Origin: Acidimicrobiia bacterium
GTDB lineage: Bacteria > Actinomycetota > Acidimicrobiia > IMCC26256 > JADLDD01
Reading direction: 5' to 3'
Length of the DNA stretch: 43,914 bases
Assembly: GCA_020846855.1 (NCBI GenBank)
Contig: JADLDD010000020.1
Span: forward strand, 1-43,914
Shown: positions 7,044-15,223 of the stretch, piece by piece
Numbering within the stretch: position 1 is the first letter of the stretch
Layout: each line of letters begins with the position of its first letter
Made by a program: the position numbers and the translations under genes
The notes under the pieces: generated by a model
The model's database searches: none
What the model saw: the letters and a program-made list of their open reading frames with translations, nothing else
What the model was told of the DNA's origin: nothing

Positions 7044-8224
7044 GCGAGCGGAACCGCCTCGTCGACGCCGCCGCGATCGTCGGGATCGGCGCCACCGAGT
7101 TCAGCAAGGACTCCGGTCGCAGCGAGCTGCGCCTCGCCTGCGAGGCCGTCGACGCCGCGATCGCCGACGCCGGCCTGCGCCCCGACCAGATCGACGGCCT
7201 GGTGACCTTCACCATGGACACCAACCCCGAGATCGCCCTCGCCCGCTCGCTCGGGATGGGGGAGCTGAGCTTCTTCTCCCGGATCCACTACGGGGGCGGC
7301 GCCGCCTGCGCCACCGTCCAGCAGGCCGTCCTGGCCGTGGCGGCCGGGGTCGCCGACCACGTCGTCTGCTATCGGGCGTTCAACGAGCGCTCCGGGGCCC
7401 GCTTCGGGGCCGGGGTGCAGGGCCTGTCGCCGGTAGCCACGGCCGAGAGCACCCAGTACTCCTGGTACTCACCGTTCGGGCTACTCACCCCGGCTCAGTG
7501 GGTGGCGATGTTCGCCCGCCGGTACATGCACGAGTACGGCGCCACCAGCGAGGACTTCGGGCGGGTGGCGGTGGCCGACCGCCGCCACGCCGCCACCAAC
7601 CCCAAGGCGTGGTTCCACGGGCAGCCGATCACGCTGGAGGACCACCAGGCCAGCCGGTGGATCGTGGAGCCTCTCCACCTGCTCGACTGCTGCCAGGAGA
7701 GCGACGGTGCCCAGGCGCTGGTGGTCACCACACCGGAGCGGGCGCGCGACCTGGCCCGGCCCCCGGTGATCGTGCGCAACGCGGCGCAGGGCGCGGCCGC
7801 CGACCAGCACATGATGACGAGCTACTACCGGGAGTCGATCACCGGCCTGCCCGAGATGGGCCTCATCGCGCGCCAGCTCTGGAACAGCACCGGCCTCGGC
7901 CCCGACGACGTCCAGACCGCGGTGATCTACGACCACTTCACGCCGCTGGTGCTCACCCAGCTCGAGGAGTTCGGGTTCTGCGGGCGGGGCGAGGCCAAGG
8001 ACTTCATCCGTGACGGTGCGATCGAGATGGGGGGCCGCCTGCCGGTCAACACCCACGGCGGCCAGATCGGCGAGGCCTACATCCACGGCATGAACGGGAT
8101 CGCCGAGGGCGTGCGCCAGGTCCGGGGCACGGCGGTCAACCAGGTCCCCGGGGTCGAGAACGTCCTCGTGACCGCCGGTACGGCCGTCCCGACCAGCGCC
8201 TTGATCCTCGGTCGCGACGCCTGA
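7040..8224 (+). CDS. ltp2: Steroid side-chain retro-aldolase, Ltp2-like (thiolase/SCP-x fold)
   Basis: A 394-residue thiolase-fold protein nearly identical in motif to mycobacterial Ltp2 (Rv3540c): AAIVGIGATEFSKDSGRSELRLA, FTMDTN, IHYGGGAACATVQ, RAFNERSG, LDCCQESDGA, SYYRESITGLPEMGL, GFCGRGEAKDFI, LPVNTHGGQIGEAYIHGMNG. Ltp2 with the ChsH2 DUF35 part cleaves 17-hydroxy-3-oxo-4-pregnene-20-carboxyl-CoA to androstenedione and propionyl-CoA, the last side-chain step. The start is TTG, overlapping the chsH1 stop (TTGA); no better in-frame start lies close. It is the last gene of the operon and converges on the fadD17-like gene after 30 bases, where no clear terminator hairpin is visible. Confidence 0.9.
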   Translation: MSERNRLVDAAAIVGIGATEFSKDSGRSELRLACEAVDAAIADAGLRPDQIDGLVTFTMDTNPEIALARSLGMGELSFFSRIHYGGGAACATVQQAVLAVAAGVADHVVCYRAFNERSGARFGAGVQGLSPVATAESTQYSWYSPFGLLTPAQWVAMFARRYMHEYGATSEDFGRVAVADRRHAATNPKAWFHGQPITLEDHQASRWIVEPLHLLDCCQESDGAQALVVTTPERARDLARPPVIVRNAAQGAAADQHMMTSYYRESITGLPEMGLIARQLWNSTGLGPDDVQTAVIYDHFTPLVLTQLEEFGFCGRGEAKDFIRDGAIEMGGRLPVNTHGGQIGEAYIHGMNGIAEGVRQVRGTAVNQVPGVENVLVTAGTAVPTSALILGRDA

Positions 8225-8254
8225 CCGTCGCCCGCCGAGCGGGGTGGGCCGGGG

Positions 8255-9973
8255 TCAGAGGGCGTCGAGCGCCGACGTGCGTCCTCGCTCCTCGAACCTC
8301 CGGCGCAGCGCTTGCGCGTCCGGCGGCTCGAACCGCCGGTAGGCGTCGTCGCGCGGGTCGGGGCGCCACCAGACCGGGTCGGCCGTCTCCCAGTGCTCGC
8401 GCCGGAGGGAGCGCTTGAGCACCTTGCTGGTGGAGGTGACGGGCATGTCGGGGGTGATCCGGACGAAGCGGGGCGCGGCTTTGGTGCCCAGGTCGGCCTG
8501 CACGGCCAGGAAGGCCCGGAAGCCCTCGGGGTCGAACTCGACGCCGGGGCGGAGCAGCAGGGCGGCCATCACCTGGTCGCCGGCGTCGATGTCGGGGACG
8601 CCGTAGACCGAGACCAGGACCACGTCGGGGTGGCGCGAGAGGATGCGCTCGACGGGCGCGGCGGCGAAGTTCTCGCCGTCGACGCGCAACCAGTCGGCGT
8701 CGCGCCCCGCGAAGTACACGAAGCCCTGCTCGTCGAGGTAGGCGAGGTCGCCCGTCCAGTAGGCCCCGTCGCGGACCCGGGCCCGGGAGGCGTCCTCGTT
8801 GCGCCAGTAGCCCTCGAAACCCGCTCCGCCCAGGCGGTTCACCAGCTCGCCGACGGCCTCTTCGGCGTTGACCAGCCGCCCGTCGGGGTCGAAGCGGGCG
8901 GGCGGGCACTCCTCGCCGGTCGCCGGGTCGAGGACGACGGTGCCCTCGGGCGGGCGGCCGAGGGAGCCCGGGGGCGTGTCGGGGGTGCGCTGCACGATCG
9001 CCGCGCCCTCGGTGGAGCCGTAGGCGTCGACCACGACGCAGTCGAACCGGGAGGCGAAGGCCTTGACGTCGGTCTCCGCGGCCTCGTTGCCGAACGCCAG
9101 CAGCAGGGGGTTGTCGGCGTCGTCGGGGCGTTCGGGGGTGGCGAGGATGTACGCGAGCGGCTTGCCCACGTAGTTGAAGTAGGTCGCCCCGTAGCGCCGC
9201 ACGTCGTCGATGAACGCGGAGGCCGAGAACCGGCGGCGCAGGGCGACCGCGGCGCCCATGGCGAGCGACGGTGCCCAGCCGGCCATGATGGCGTTCGAGT
9301 GGAACAGGGGCATCGCCTCGTAGGTGACGCTCCCCGGCCCGAGGCCCATCATCGAGCCCGCGATCGTCGCGATGTTCCCCAGCCGGCCGTGGGAGCACAC
9401 CACGGCCTTGGGGGCCCCCGAGGTGCCCGACGTGAAGATGAGCGCGAACAGGTCGGCGGGATCCACCTCGACGGCGGGCGGCGCGGCGCCGCGGTGCGGG
9501 GCCAGGGCGTCGAGGTAGCCGGGAGTCCCGACGACGAGGATCCGTTCCGGCGGGATGCCGAGGTCGAGGCCCTCGAGGAGCGGCAGGAGGTCCGGTTCGG
9601 TGACGAGGAACGCGCACTCGGTGTGGGTCACGTCGCGGGCGAGCTCGGCGCCTCGGCGGGTGGGGTTGATGCCCACCGAGACCGCGCCCGCGAGGGCGGT
9701 CGCGCCGAGCCACATCGGGAACTCGGGGACGTTCTCGAGGAGGATCCCCACGTGGAACGGGCCCGGCACCCGGTGCGCCAGCAGCCACGCCGCCCGCTGG
9801 GCGCACGCGTCGACGTACTCGGCGTAGGTCCAGGCCTCGTCGTCGTGGAGCAGGGCGGGGTTGTCGTCGCCCGCTCGGGCGAGGACGAGCTCGGTGATGG
9901 TCCGTGGGCGCTCGGCGGCGCCGGCTCCGCCCGGCTCGCCGGTGGCGGACTCGCTGGTGTCGGAAGCGGCCAT
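8255..9973 (-). CDS. fadD17: FadD17-like steroid side-chain acyl-CoA synthetase
   Basis: A 572-residue AMP-forming acyl-CoA ligase. FTSGTSGAPK near residues 178-187 is the P-loop, YGSTEG the A5 motif, TGDLAYLDEQGFVYFAGR the hinge region, and STSKVLKR carries the C-terminal Lys. MPLFHSNA, ALRRRFSAS, DVRRYGATYFNYVGKPL and ILATPERPDDADNPL match mycobacterial FadD17 closely. FadD17 activates C24/C26 steroid carboxylates with CoA at the start of side-chain beta-oxidation. ATG is preceded at 9 bases by TAGCGT with no Shine-Dalgarno, so it is probably leaderless. It is transcribed away from the Hsd4A-like gene across a region holding a KstR-type operator. A broader fatty-acid substrate range cannot be excluded. 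Confidence 0.85.
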   Translation of the reverse strand: MAASDTSESATGEPGGAGAAERPRTITELVLARAGDDNPALLHDDEAWTYAEYVDACAQRAAWLLAHRVPGPFHVGILLENVPEFPMWLGATALAGAVSVGINPTRRGAELARDVTHTECAFLVTEPDLLPLLEGLDLGIPPERILVVGTPGYLDALAPHRGAAPPAVEVDPADLFALIFTSGTSGAPKAVVCSHGRLGNIATIAGSMMGLGPGSVTYEAMPLFHSNAIMAGWAPSLAMGAAVALRRRFSASAFIDDVRRYGATYFNYVGKPLAYILATPERPDDADNPLLLAFGNEAAETDVKAFASRFDCVVVDAYGSTEGAAIVQRTPDTPPGSLGRPPEGTVVLDPATGEECPPARFDPDGRLVNAEEAVGELVNRLGGAGFEGYWRNEDASRARVRDGAYWTGDLAYLDEQGFVYFAGRDADWLRVDGENFAAAPVERILSRHPDVVLVSVYGVPDIDAGDQVMAALLLRPGVEFDPEGFRAFLAVQADLGTKAAPRFVRITPDMPVTSTSKVLKRSLRREHWETADPVWWRPDPRDDAYRRFEPPDAQALRRRFEERGRTSALDAL

Positions 9974-9982
9974 GGTGCGCGG

Positions 9983-9988
9983 ACGCTA
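9983..9988 (-). promoter_or_regulatory. Predicted -10 (TAGCGT) of a leaderless fadD17 promoter
   Basis: On the minus strand TAGCGT lies 9 bases before the ATG at 9973, with no ribosome-binding site between. The KstR-type operator starts 66 bases further upstream of this gene. Confidence 0.5.
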
Positions 9989-10054
9989 ACACCGCGGGGT
10001 GCGGCGGTCGTCGTCCCCGGCCGCTACTCGGGCGGGCGTCGCGGCGCCGGCAGG

Positions 10055-10068
10055 TGCAACACGTTCCA
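10055..10068. promoter_or_regulatory. KstR-type operator between the divergent fadD17-like and hsd4A-like genes
   Basis: TGCAACACGTTCCA fits TnnAACnnGTTnnA at every defined base. It is in the 230-base gap between divergent genes (starts at 9973 and 10204). It sits nearer the middle than either start codon, so one site could serve both promoters. Confidence 0.75.
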
Positions 10069-10203
10069 TTTCCCGGCCGCGCGGCGCGCGAGGATGTGCG
10101 CCGCCGCGCCGGTGTGCGGAGACCAACCCGCCGTGGCCCGAGGACTCCCGGAGACGCGCGGGGAGCAGCGGGGCGACGCGGGATACCCGACGATGGAGGA
10201 GCG

Positions 10204-11112
10204 ATGCTCGAGGGTCTGGAAGGCAAGGTCGCGATCGTGACGGGGGCGGGGCGGGGCCTCGGGCGGGCCGAGGCGCTGGAGCTGGCGCGCCAGGGCGCCC
10301 GGGTCGTGGTCAACGACTTCGGGACCACGGTGGAGGGCGGGGGGTCCACCGACAACCCGGCCCACGAGGTGGTGGCCGAGATCGAGGCGGCCGGCGGCGA
10401 GGCCGTCGCCCACCTCGGCGACGTCGCCGACTGGGACGACGCCGAGGCGATGGTGCGCCTGGCCGTCGACCGGTGGGGCCACCTCGACATCCTCGTGAAC
10501 AACGCGGGCGTGCTGCGCGACCGCATGCTCTACAACATGTCGGAGGAGGAGTGGGACCTGGTCGTACGGGTCCACCTCAAGGGCCACTTCTGCACCCTGC
10601 GGCACGCCACCAAGTACTGGCGCGACGCGGCCAAGGGCTCGGCCGACGGCACCGTCTACGGCCGGGCCGTCAGCACCGCGTCGGAGGCGATGCTCTTCAA
10701 CCCTCCCGGCCAGCCCAACTACGCGGCGGCCAAGGCGGGGATCGTGGCGCTGACCCTGGCCGCGGCGCAGGCCGTGGGCCGCTTCGGGGTGACCGCCAAC
10801 GCCATCGCCCCCCGGGCCCTGACCCGGATGACCGAGAGCCTCGGCGGCTTCGACGTCAAGGACGGCGACTTCGAGATGTACGCCCCCGAGAACGTGTCGC
10901 CGCTGGTCGCGTACCTCGCCTCGCCGGCCGCGGCCAAGGTCTCGGGGCAGCTCTTCGTGGTCTACGGCCGCGAGATCAGCGTGGTGTCGGGGCCCACGAC
11001 CGACACCACCTTCCGGACCGACGACCGCTGGACGCCCGAGAACGTCGACGCCACCCTCACCGGGTTCTACGACGGCCGCACGCCCATCTCGCAGGGCTAC
11101 CTGCTCCACTGA
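10204..11112 (+). CDS. Hsd4A-like SDR (17-beta-hydroxysteroid / side-chain 3-hydroxyacyl-CoA dehydrogenase)
   Basis: A 302-residue SDR like the dehydrogenase part of multifunctional enzyme type 2. GAGRGLGRAEA is the nucleotide motif, and NNAGVLRDRMLYNMSEEEWDLV and GHFCTLRHATKYWR are typical. The catalytic pair is YAAAK (Tyr173, Lys177). The C-terminal tail (FVVYGREISVV, RWTPENVDATL) resembles Rv3502c (Hsd4A), which oxidises the 22-hydroxyl of the steroid C24-CoA ester and also has 17-beta-HSD activity. The ATG at 10204 follows GGAGG; an ATG at 10192 is in another frame. It shares its upstream region and the KstR-type site with the fadD17-like gene. The MFE-2-like family is broad, so the exact substrate is inferred. 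Confidence 0.8.
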   Translation: MLEGLEGKVAIVTGAGRGLGRAEALELARQGARVVVNDFGTTVEGGGSTDNPAHEVVAEIEAAGGEAVAHLGDVADWDDAEAMVRLAVDRWGHLDILVNNAGVLRDRMLYNMSEEEWDLVVRVHLKGHFCTLRHATKYWRDAAKGSADGTVYGRAVSTASEAMLFNPPGQPNYAAAKAGIVALTLAAAQAVGRFGVTANAIAPRALTRMTESLGGFDVKDGDFEMYAPENVSPLVAYLASPAAAKVSGQLFVVYGREISVVSGPTTDTTFRTDDRWTPENVDATLTGFYDGRTPISQGYLLH

Positions 11113-11183
11113 GTCGGTTGGCGACCGGCGGCCCCCCGGCCGTGGTCGCACGCTCCGTGAGCCGGCGGTCGCGGGGCACCCGG

Positions 11184-11189
11184 TAGCGT
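11184..11189 (+). promoter_or_regulatory. Predicted -10 (TAGCGT) of a leaderless promoter
   Basis: TAGCGT ends 7 bases before the ATG at 11197. Identical in sequence to the element before the fadD17-like gene, with no Shine-Dalgarno in between. Confidence 0.5.
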
Positions 11190-11196
11190 GACGTCT

Positions 11197-11787
11197 ATGG
11201 AGGAGAGCGGACCCGAGGTCCGGACGGCGTCCGGTCCGGCGCTCGACGGTGCGGCTCCCGACCCGACGGCCCCCGCGACGACCGACCACGTCGTGTTCCT
11301 GTGCACGGGCAACGCGGCGCGCTCGGTCATGGCCGGGGCGCTGGCCGTCGCCCAGGGCGTTCCGCTGCGCGTCACCACGGCCGGCACGCACGTGGTGGAG
11401 GGGATGCCCATGAGCTGGCGGACGCGCGACGCCATGGCGCTGGTGGGGGTCTCGGCCCCGTCGCACCGGAGCCGCCAGCTCACCGAGGCCGAGGCCTCCG
11501 ACTCCACCCTCGTGGTCGCCATGGCCCGCGAGCACGTGACCTACGTGAGGCGCCGCCACCCGGCGGCGGCGGTCCGGACCGCCACCCTCCAGAGGCTGGT
11601 CCGCGATCTCCCGCCGGGCGAGCCCGGGACCCTCGCCCGCCGGGTGGCGGCCCTGGAGCTGGCGGCGGTGCGCCTGGAGCGCTGGGAGGACGTCGACGAT
11701 CCGGCCGGCGGTGAGATGCCCGTCTTCGAGGCGTGCGCCCGCGAGCTCCACCGGCTGATGGACGAGCTCGCGCCCCGCCTGGTCTGA
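11197..11787 (+). CDS. Low-molecular-weight protein-tyrosine-phosphatase-like protein
   Basis: A 196-residue protein with the LMW-PTP/arsenate-reductase fold. FLCTGNAARS near residue 33 is the C-x5-R phosphate loop, and DPAGGEMPVFEACARELHRLMDEL near the C-terminus holds the acid Asp-Pro and the last helix. The canonical loop is CxGNxCRS; here the second Cys is Ala. It could be a tyrosine phosphatase or a wall/capsule-linked phosphatase. An acidic, low-complexity N-terminal stretch of about 25 residues precedes the fold. ATG 11197 is chosen for the TAGCGT element 7 bases upstream; an in-frame GTG lies at 11188. The stop is 16 bases from the next gene, so the two may be cotranscribed. Confidence 0.75.
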   Translation: MEESGPEVRTASGPALDGAAPDPTAPATTDHVVFLCTGNAARSVMAGALAVAQGVPLRVTTAGTHVVEGMPMSWRTRDAMALVGVSAPSHRSRQLTEAEASDSTLVVAMAREHVTYVRRRHPAAAVRTATLQRLVRDLPPGEPGTLARRVAALELAAVRLERWEDVDDPAGGEMPVFEACARELHRLMDELAPRLV

Positions 11788-11803
11788 GCACCGGGAGACC
11801 GTG

Positions 11804-12907
11804 ATGCGGGAAGGGAGCGAGCGAGGGCGCACCCGACCGCCGCGGGGGCCGGCCGGGCGTCGGTCGGTCGCCGTCGCCGTGCTGCTCTTCCTGCTCGTTG
11901 CGGCCCTCGGTGCGTGCTCGGGGGGGTCGGACGCGGCGCCGACGACGTCGACGACGGCGGGGCGCGGACCCACCTCGACCCCGGCCCCCTCCACCGCGAC
12001 CACCTCGCCGACCCGCCCGACCCCCGACGGCTCGGCCTCGGGGCGGGTGACCACCGTCGACGGCGAGCTGCGGACACCGGACGGCCGGGAGCGCTCCTAC
12101 CGGGTGGTGGCCCCCGACGGCGACGACTATGGCGACGCCGCGCTACCGCTGCTCCTGGCGTTCCACGGCGGCCTGGGCTCGGGCCGCCAGTTCGAACGGG
12201 CGTCGGGGTTCGACGCGCTGGCCCGCCGAGGGGAGGCGGTCGTCGTGTACCCCGACGGCGTGGCCGGGCCCCGGGGGCGGGGGCGGACGTGGAACGCCGG
12301 GACGTGCTGCGGCTACGCCGCCGCGGCGCGCGTCGACGACGTCGGGTTCGTGCGCCGCCTTGTGGCGGCCGTCGCGTCGACGCACCGGATCGACCCGGAC
12401 CGCGTGTACGCGGCGGGGCACTCCAACGGGGCGATCCTGTCTTACCGCCTGGCCTGCGAGCTCTCCGACGTGGTGGTGGCCATCGGCGTCCAGGCGGGGA
12501 CCCTGGGGGTCCCGGCCTGCCACCCGGCCCGGCCCGTCTCCGTCCTCCACATACACGGCCGTGACGACCGAAACCTCCCGCTCGCCGGCGGAGTGGGTCC
12601 GGATTCGATCAGCGGAGTGGACTTCCGACCGCCTCTCGACGCGGCCGCCGCCGTGGCCGCCGGGATCGGATGCCCGGCGCGGCCCGCCGAGAGCCGGGAC
12701 GCGTCGAACCCGGCGGTGGCCGTGACCACGTGGGCTCCGTGCCGCGACGGCACCGAGGTCCGCTTCTTGACCGTGACCGGCGCCGGGCACTCGTGGATGG
12801 GAGGCCCCGATGGGAGCGCCGCGAACCGACCCGGTGCGGCGGTCCGGGCCCCCGTCGACTCCTCGGCCCTGATCCGCGCCTTCCTGGAGGACCACGCGCG
12901 GGCATAG
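11804..12907 (+). CDS. Secreted lipoprotein esterase, PHB-depolymerase/feruloyl-esterase-like (LpqC type)
   Basis: About 367 residues. The N-terminus is Arg-rich followed by VAVAVLLFLLVAALGACSGG, a lipoprotein signal with the lipobox Cys, then a Thr/Ser/Pro-rich linker. The alpha/beta-hydrolase domain has an oxyanion HGGLGSG, nucleophile GHSNGAI, Asp in HGRDDRNLP and His in GAGHSWMGG. TWNAGTCCGYA is typical of the polyhydroxybutyrate depolymerase/esterase family that includes mycobacterial LpqC. It would hydrolyse esters at the outer face of the membrane. ATG at 11804 has GGGAG at good spacing; an in-frame GTG at 11801 is adjacent. The substrate is unknown. Confidence 0.82.
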   Translation: MREGSERGRTRPPRGPAGRRSVAVAVLLFLLVAALGACSGGSDAAPTTSTTAGRGPTSTPAPSTATTSPTRPTPDGSASGRVTTVDGELRTPDGRERSYRVVAPDGDDYGDAALPLLLAFHGGLGSGRQFERASGFDALARRGEAVVVYPDGVAGPRGRGRTWNAGTCCGYAAAARVDDVGFVRRLVAAVASTHRIDPDRVYAAGHSNGAILSYRLACELSDVVVAIGVQAGTLGVPACHPARPVSVLHIHGRDDRNLPLAGGVGPDSISGVDFRPPLDAAAAVAAGIGCPARPAESRDASNPAVAVTTWAPCRDGTEVRFLTVTGAGHSWMGGPDGSAANRPGAAVRAPVDSSALIRAFLEDHARA

Positions 12908-12979
12908 CCGTCACCCGGCCGCGTCGGGCAAGATGGCCGCTGGCCAGGCGGGCGGGACCGGAGGTGTCACCGAGTCGCG

Positions 12980-14206
12980 ATGAACGGGCATCCGGACGAC
13001 TCCTCGGGCGCGGCCGTCGGAGCCGAAGCCGGCGACGTGACCCGCCGGGAGCCGACCGTCGGAGGGGCGCCGGTGCCGCTGGCGCCTTCGGTGGTCGTCC
13101 GTGGCGACGACGCCGGCGGGCACGACGTCGCCGTCGACCGCAAGCTCCGCTCGTTCCTCCGCCGGCGCGGGGCCCGCTCGGACGAGATCGACCGGGCGGC
13201 TCGCGAGGGGTGGTTGTCGCTCCTCACCGTCGATCGGATGCTCATGCCGGGCAAGCCCCGCTACACGCTGGCCGAGATGAGCCGCCGAGCCGGTGCCGAC
13301 GAGGACTTCTCCCGCCGGCTGTGGCGGGCGCTCGGCTTCCCCGACCTGCCCGCCGACGCCAAGGCCTTCACCGACTCCGACGCCGAGACCCTCGAGACCC
13401 TGATCGACAGCGGCAACAGCCCGCTGCTGGTGGGTGACGACGAGGCCGCCCACCTGCTCGTCCAGCAGGTGAGGGTCGCGAGCTCGCTCTTCGCCCGCTA
13501 CGCGGAGATGCTGAGCGACCAGATCTTCGAGGCGCTGCGCCGGGCCCGCGAGCTGGGGGTCAGCGACGTCGATGCCGCGCGGCTGATCGTGGAGAACCTC
13601 GACTGGCGCAACCTGTCCCGCCTCAACGACTACGCCCTGCGGATCCAGACCCGGGCCGCCATGTGGCGCAAGCTCGGGGCCGAGGACCCGGAGGTCCCCG
13701 TCTCCGGCCCGTGCACGGTCGGGTTCGTGGACCTGGTCGGCTACACGGCGCTCAGCCAGCAGCTCGACGCCGACGACCTGGCCGGTCTCGTGTCGCGCTT
13801 CGAGGAGCTGGCCTACGACACCGTCGCTGAGCACGGTGGTCGGGTGGTGAAGATGATCGGCGACGAGGTGATGTTCGTCGCCGACGACCCCCTCGACGCC
13901 GTGGAGGTGGCGCTCCACCTGGCGACCCGCAGCGACGGCGACGACCTCCTTCCCACGGCGCGGGCCGCGCTCGCCTACGGCCCGCTCCTCGCGCGGGAGG
14001 GCGACTACTACGGGCCGGTGGTGAACCTGGCCAGCCGGAGCGTGGGGGTGGCACGTCCGGGGACCGTCATCGCCTCGGCCGAGCTGCGCAACGCAGTGGG
14101 CGACGACGCCGACCTGGTGTGGAGCCGGCTGTGGCCCCGGCGGATCCGCTCGATCGGCTGGGTGGAGCTCTGGGCCGTCCGCCGGCCCGAACCCGAGGCC
14201 GGCTGA
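12980..14206 (+). CDS. Class III adenylate cyclase with an Rv1264-like N-terminal regulatory domain
   Basis: A 408-residue soluble cyclase. The C-terminal catalytic domain has all the residues expected of a homodimeric class III enzyme: metal-binding Asp251 (FVDLVGYTAL) and Asp295 (KMIGDEVMF), purine-specifying Lys291 and Asp342 (GDYYGPVVN), and transition-state Asn349 and Arg353 (NLASR). The N-terminal part (YTLAEMSRRAGADEDFSRRLWRALGF, then a long helix around ARYAEMLSDQIFEALR) resembles the autoinhibitory domain of mycobacterial Rv1264, which is pH-responsive. It would make cAMP in the cytosol. A purine-rich GGAGGT lies at 12960-12965, farther from the ATG than usual. pH sensing is inferred from the domain match only. 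Confidence 0.85.
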   Translation: MNGHPDDSSGAAVGAEAGDVTRREPTVGGAPVPLAPSVVVRGDDAGGHDVAVDRKLRSFLRRRGARSDEIDRAAREGWLSLLTVDRMLMPGKPRYTLAEMSRRAGADEDFSRRLWRALGFPDLPADAKAFTDSDAETLETLIDSGNSPLLVGDDEAAHLLVQQVRVASSLFARYAEMLSDQIFEALRRARELGVSDVDAARLIVENLDWRNLSRLNDYALRIQTRAAMWRKLGAEDPEVPVSGPCTVGFVDLVGYTALSQQLDADDLAGLVSRFEELAYDTVAEHGGRVVKMIGDEVMFVADDPLDAVEVALHLATRSDGDDLLPTARAALAYGPLLAREGDYYGPVVNLASRSVGVARPGTVIASAELRNAVGDDADLVWSRLWPRRIRSIGWVELWAVRRPEPEAG

Positions 14207-14303
14207 CCCCGGGGCCCCGCTCCCGCCCCTGTCGCGTCGGGAGGAGGGACGTCGCCGGGGCGACCGGCAGTCGCCCGCGGGCGGTTCGGGGGGCGGGCTT
14301 CGC

Positions 14304-14309
14304 TACCGT
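14304..14309 (+). promoter_or_regulatory. Predicted -10 (TACCGT) of a leaderless mca promoter
   Basis: TACCGT ends 7 bases before the ATG at 14317. The 110-base gap between the cyclase stop and this start holds no other clear signal. Confidence 0.5.
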
Positions 14310-14316
14310 TGAGGGC

Positions 14317-15222
14317 ATGCCCGAGCGCCTCTCGCTCCTGGCCGTGCACGCCCACCCCGACGACGAGGCGTCGAAGGGGGCGGCCACGGTGGCCAAGTAC
14401 ACGGCTGAAGGCGTCCACACCGTGCTCGTCTGCGCCACCGGTGGGGAGGAGGGCGACATCCTCAACCCGGCCATGGAGCGGCCCGAGGTCCGGGCCCGCC
14501 TCGCCGAGGTCCGCCTCGAGGAGCTGGCGGCCAGCGTGGCGGCCATCGGCTACTCGGCCGTCCACATGCTCGGCTACCGCGACTCCGGGATGCCGGGGAC
14601 CGAAGCCAACGCCCGACCCGACAACTTCGCCAACGCCCCGCTCGACGAAGCCGTCGGGCGCCTGGTGCGCATCATCCGGGCCGAGCGGCCCCAGGTCGTG
14701 GTCACCTACGACGAGACCCGCTTCTACCCGCACCCCGACCACGTCCGGGTCCACGAGATCTCGGGCCCGGCCTTCGACGCCGCCGGCGACCCCGCCCGGT
14801 ACCCCGACGCCGGGGAGCCCTGGCAGCCGCTGAAGCTCTACTACACGGGCTTCTCGGTGAAGCGGGTGCGGGCCCTCCACGAGGCGTTCCTCGCCCGCGG
14901 CGAGGAGAGCCCCTACGCCCAGTGGCTCGAGCGAGGCTTCGACATGGGACTCGACGCCGAGGCGATCGACGCCGCGTTCACCACCTTCGTCGACGTGTCG
15001 TCCTACCTGCCCGTGCGCCGGGCGGCGCTGCTGGCGCACCGCACCCAGGTCGACCCCGACGGCTTCTGGATGCGCCTCCCCGACGACGTCGTGCGCGAGG
15101 TGTTCCCGTGGGACGAGTACCAGCTCGCCCGGTCGCTCGTCGACACGGGCGTACCCGACGGCGAGCCCGAGGACGACCTCTTCGCCGGGATCCGTTCGCC
15201 CGTGGTGGCCCCGGGGGGCTGA
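14317..15222 (+). CDS. mca: Mycothiol S-conjugate amidase (Mca), LmbE/PIG-L family
   Basis: A 301-residue zinc amidase of the LmbE fold. Zinc ligands are His13 and Asp16 in HAHPDDE and His142 in HPDH. TGGEEGDILNPAM, LGYRDSG and the C-terminal HRTQVDPDGFW match Mca rather than MshB. Mca cleaves S-conjugates of mycothiol into glucosaminyl-inositol and a mercapturic acid that is exported, so it detoxifies electrophiles in the cytoplasm. Mycothiol is confined to actinobacteria, which supports the taxonomic call. The ATG is preceded by a TACCGT element and no Shine-Dalgarno. The SCP2-like gene begins one base after its stop. Family assignment is firm; the choice of Mca over MshB is likely. Confidence 0.85.
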   Translation: MPERLSLLAVHAHPDDEASKGAATVAKYTAEGVHTVLVCATGGEEGDILNPAMERPEVRARLAEVRLEELAASVAAIGYSAVHMLGYRDSGMPGTEANARPDNFANAPLDEAVGRLVRIIRAERPQVVVTYDETRFYPHPDHVRVHEISGPAFDAAGDPARYPDAGEPWQPLKLYYTGFSVKRVRALHEAFLARGEESPYAQWLERGFDMGLDAEAIDAAFTTFVDVSSYLPVRRAALLAHRTQVDPDGFWMRLPDDVVREVFPWDEYQLARSLVDTGVPDGEPEDDLFAGIRSPVVAPGG

Positions 15223-15223
15223 G

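Noticed and set aside
8225-8254. Possible bidirectional terminator between ltp2 and fadD17
   Set aside because: The gap is GC-rich but has no clear hairpin followed by a T-run on either strand.
8136-10526. A long open frame on the minus strand spanning the fadD17-like gene in another frame
   Set aside because: Its translation is Arg/Pro-rich without any domain, as expected when a very GC-rich gene is read in the wrong frame. The 8255-9973 frame has complete ligase motifs.
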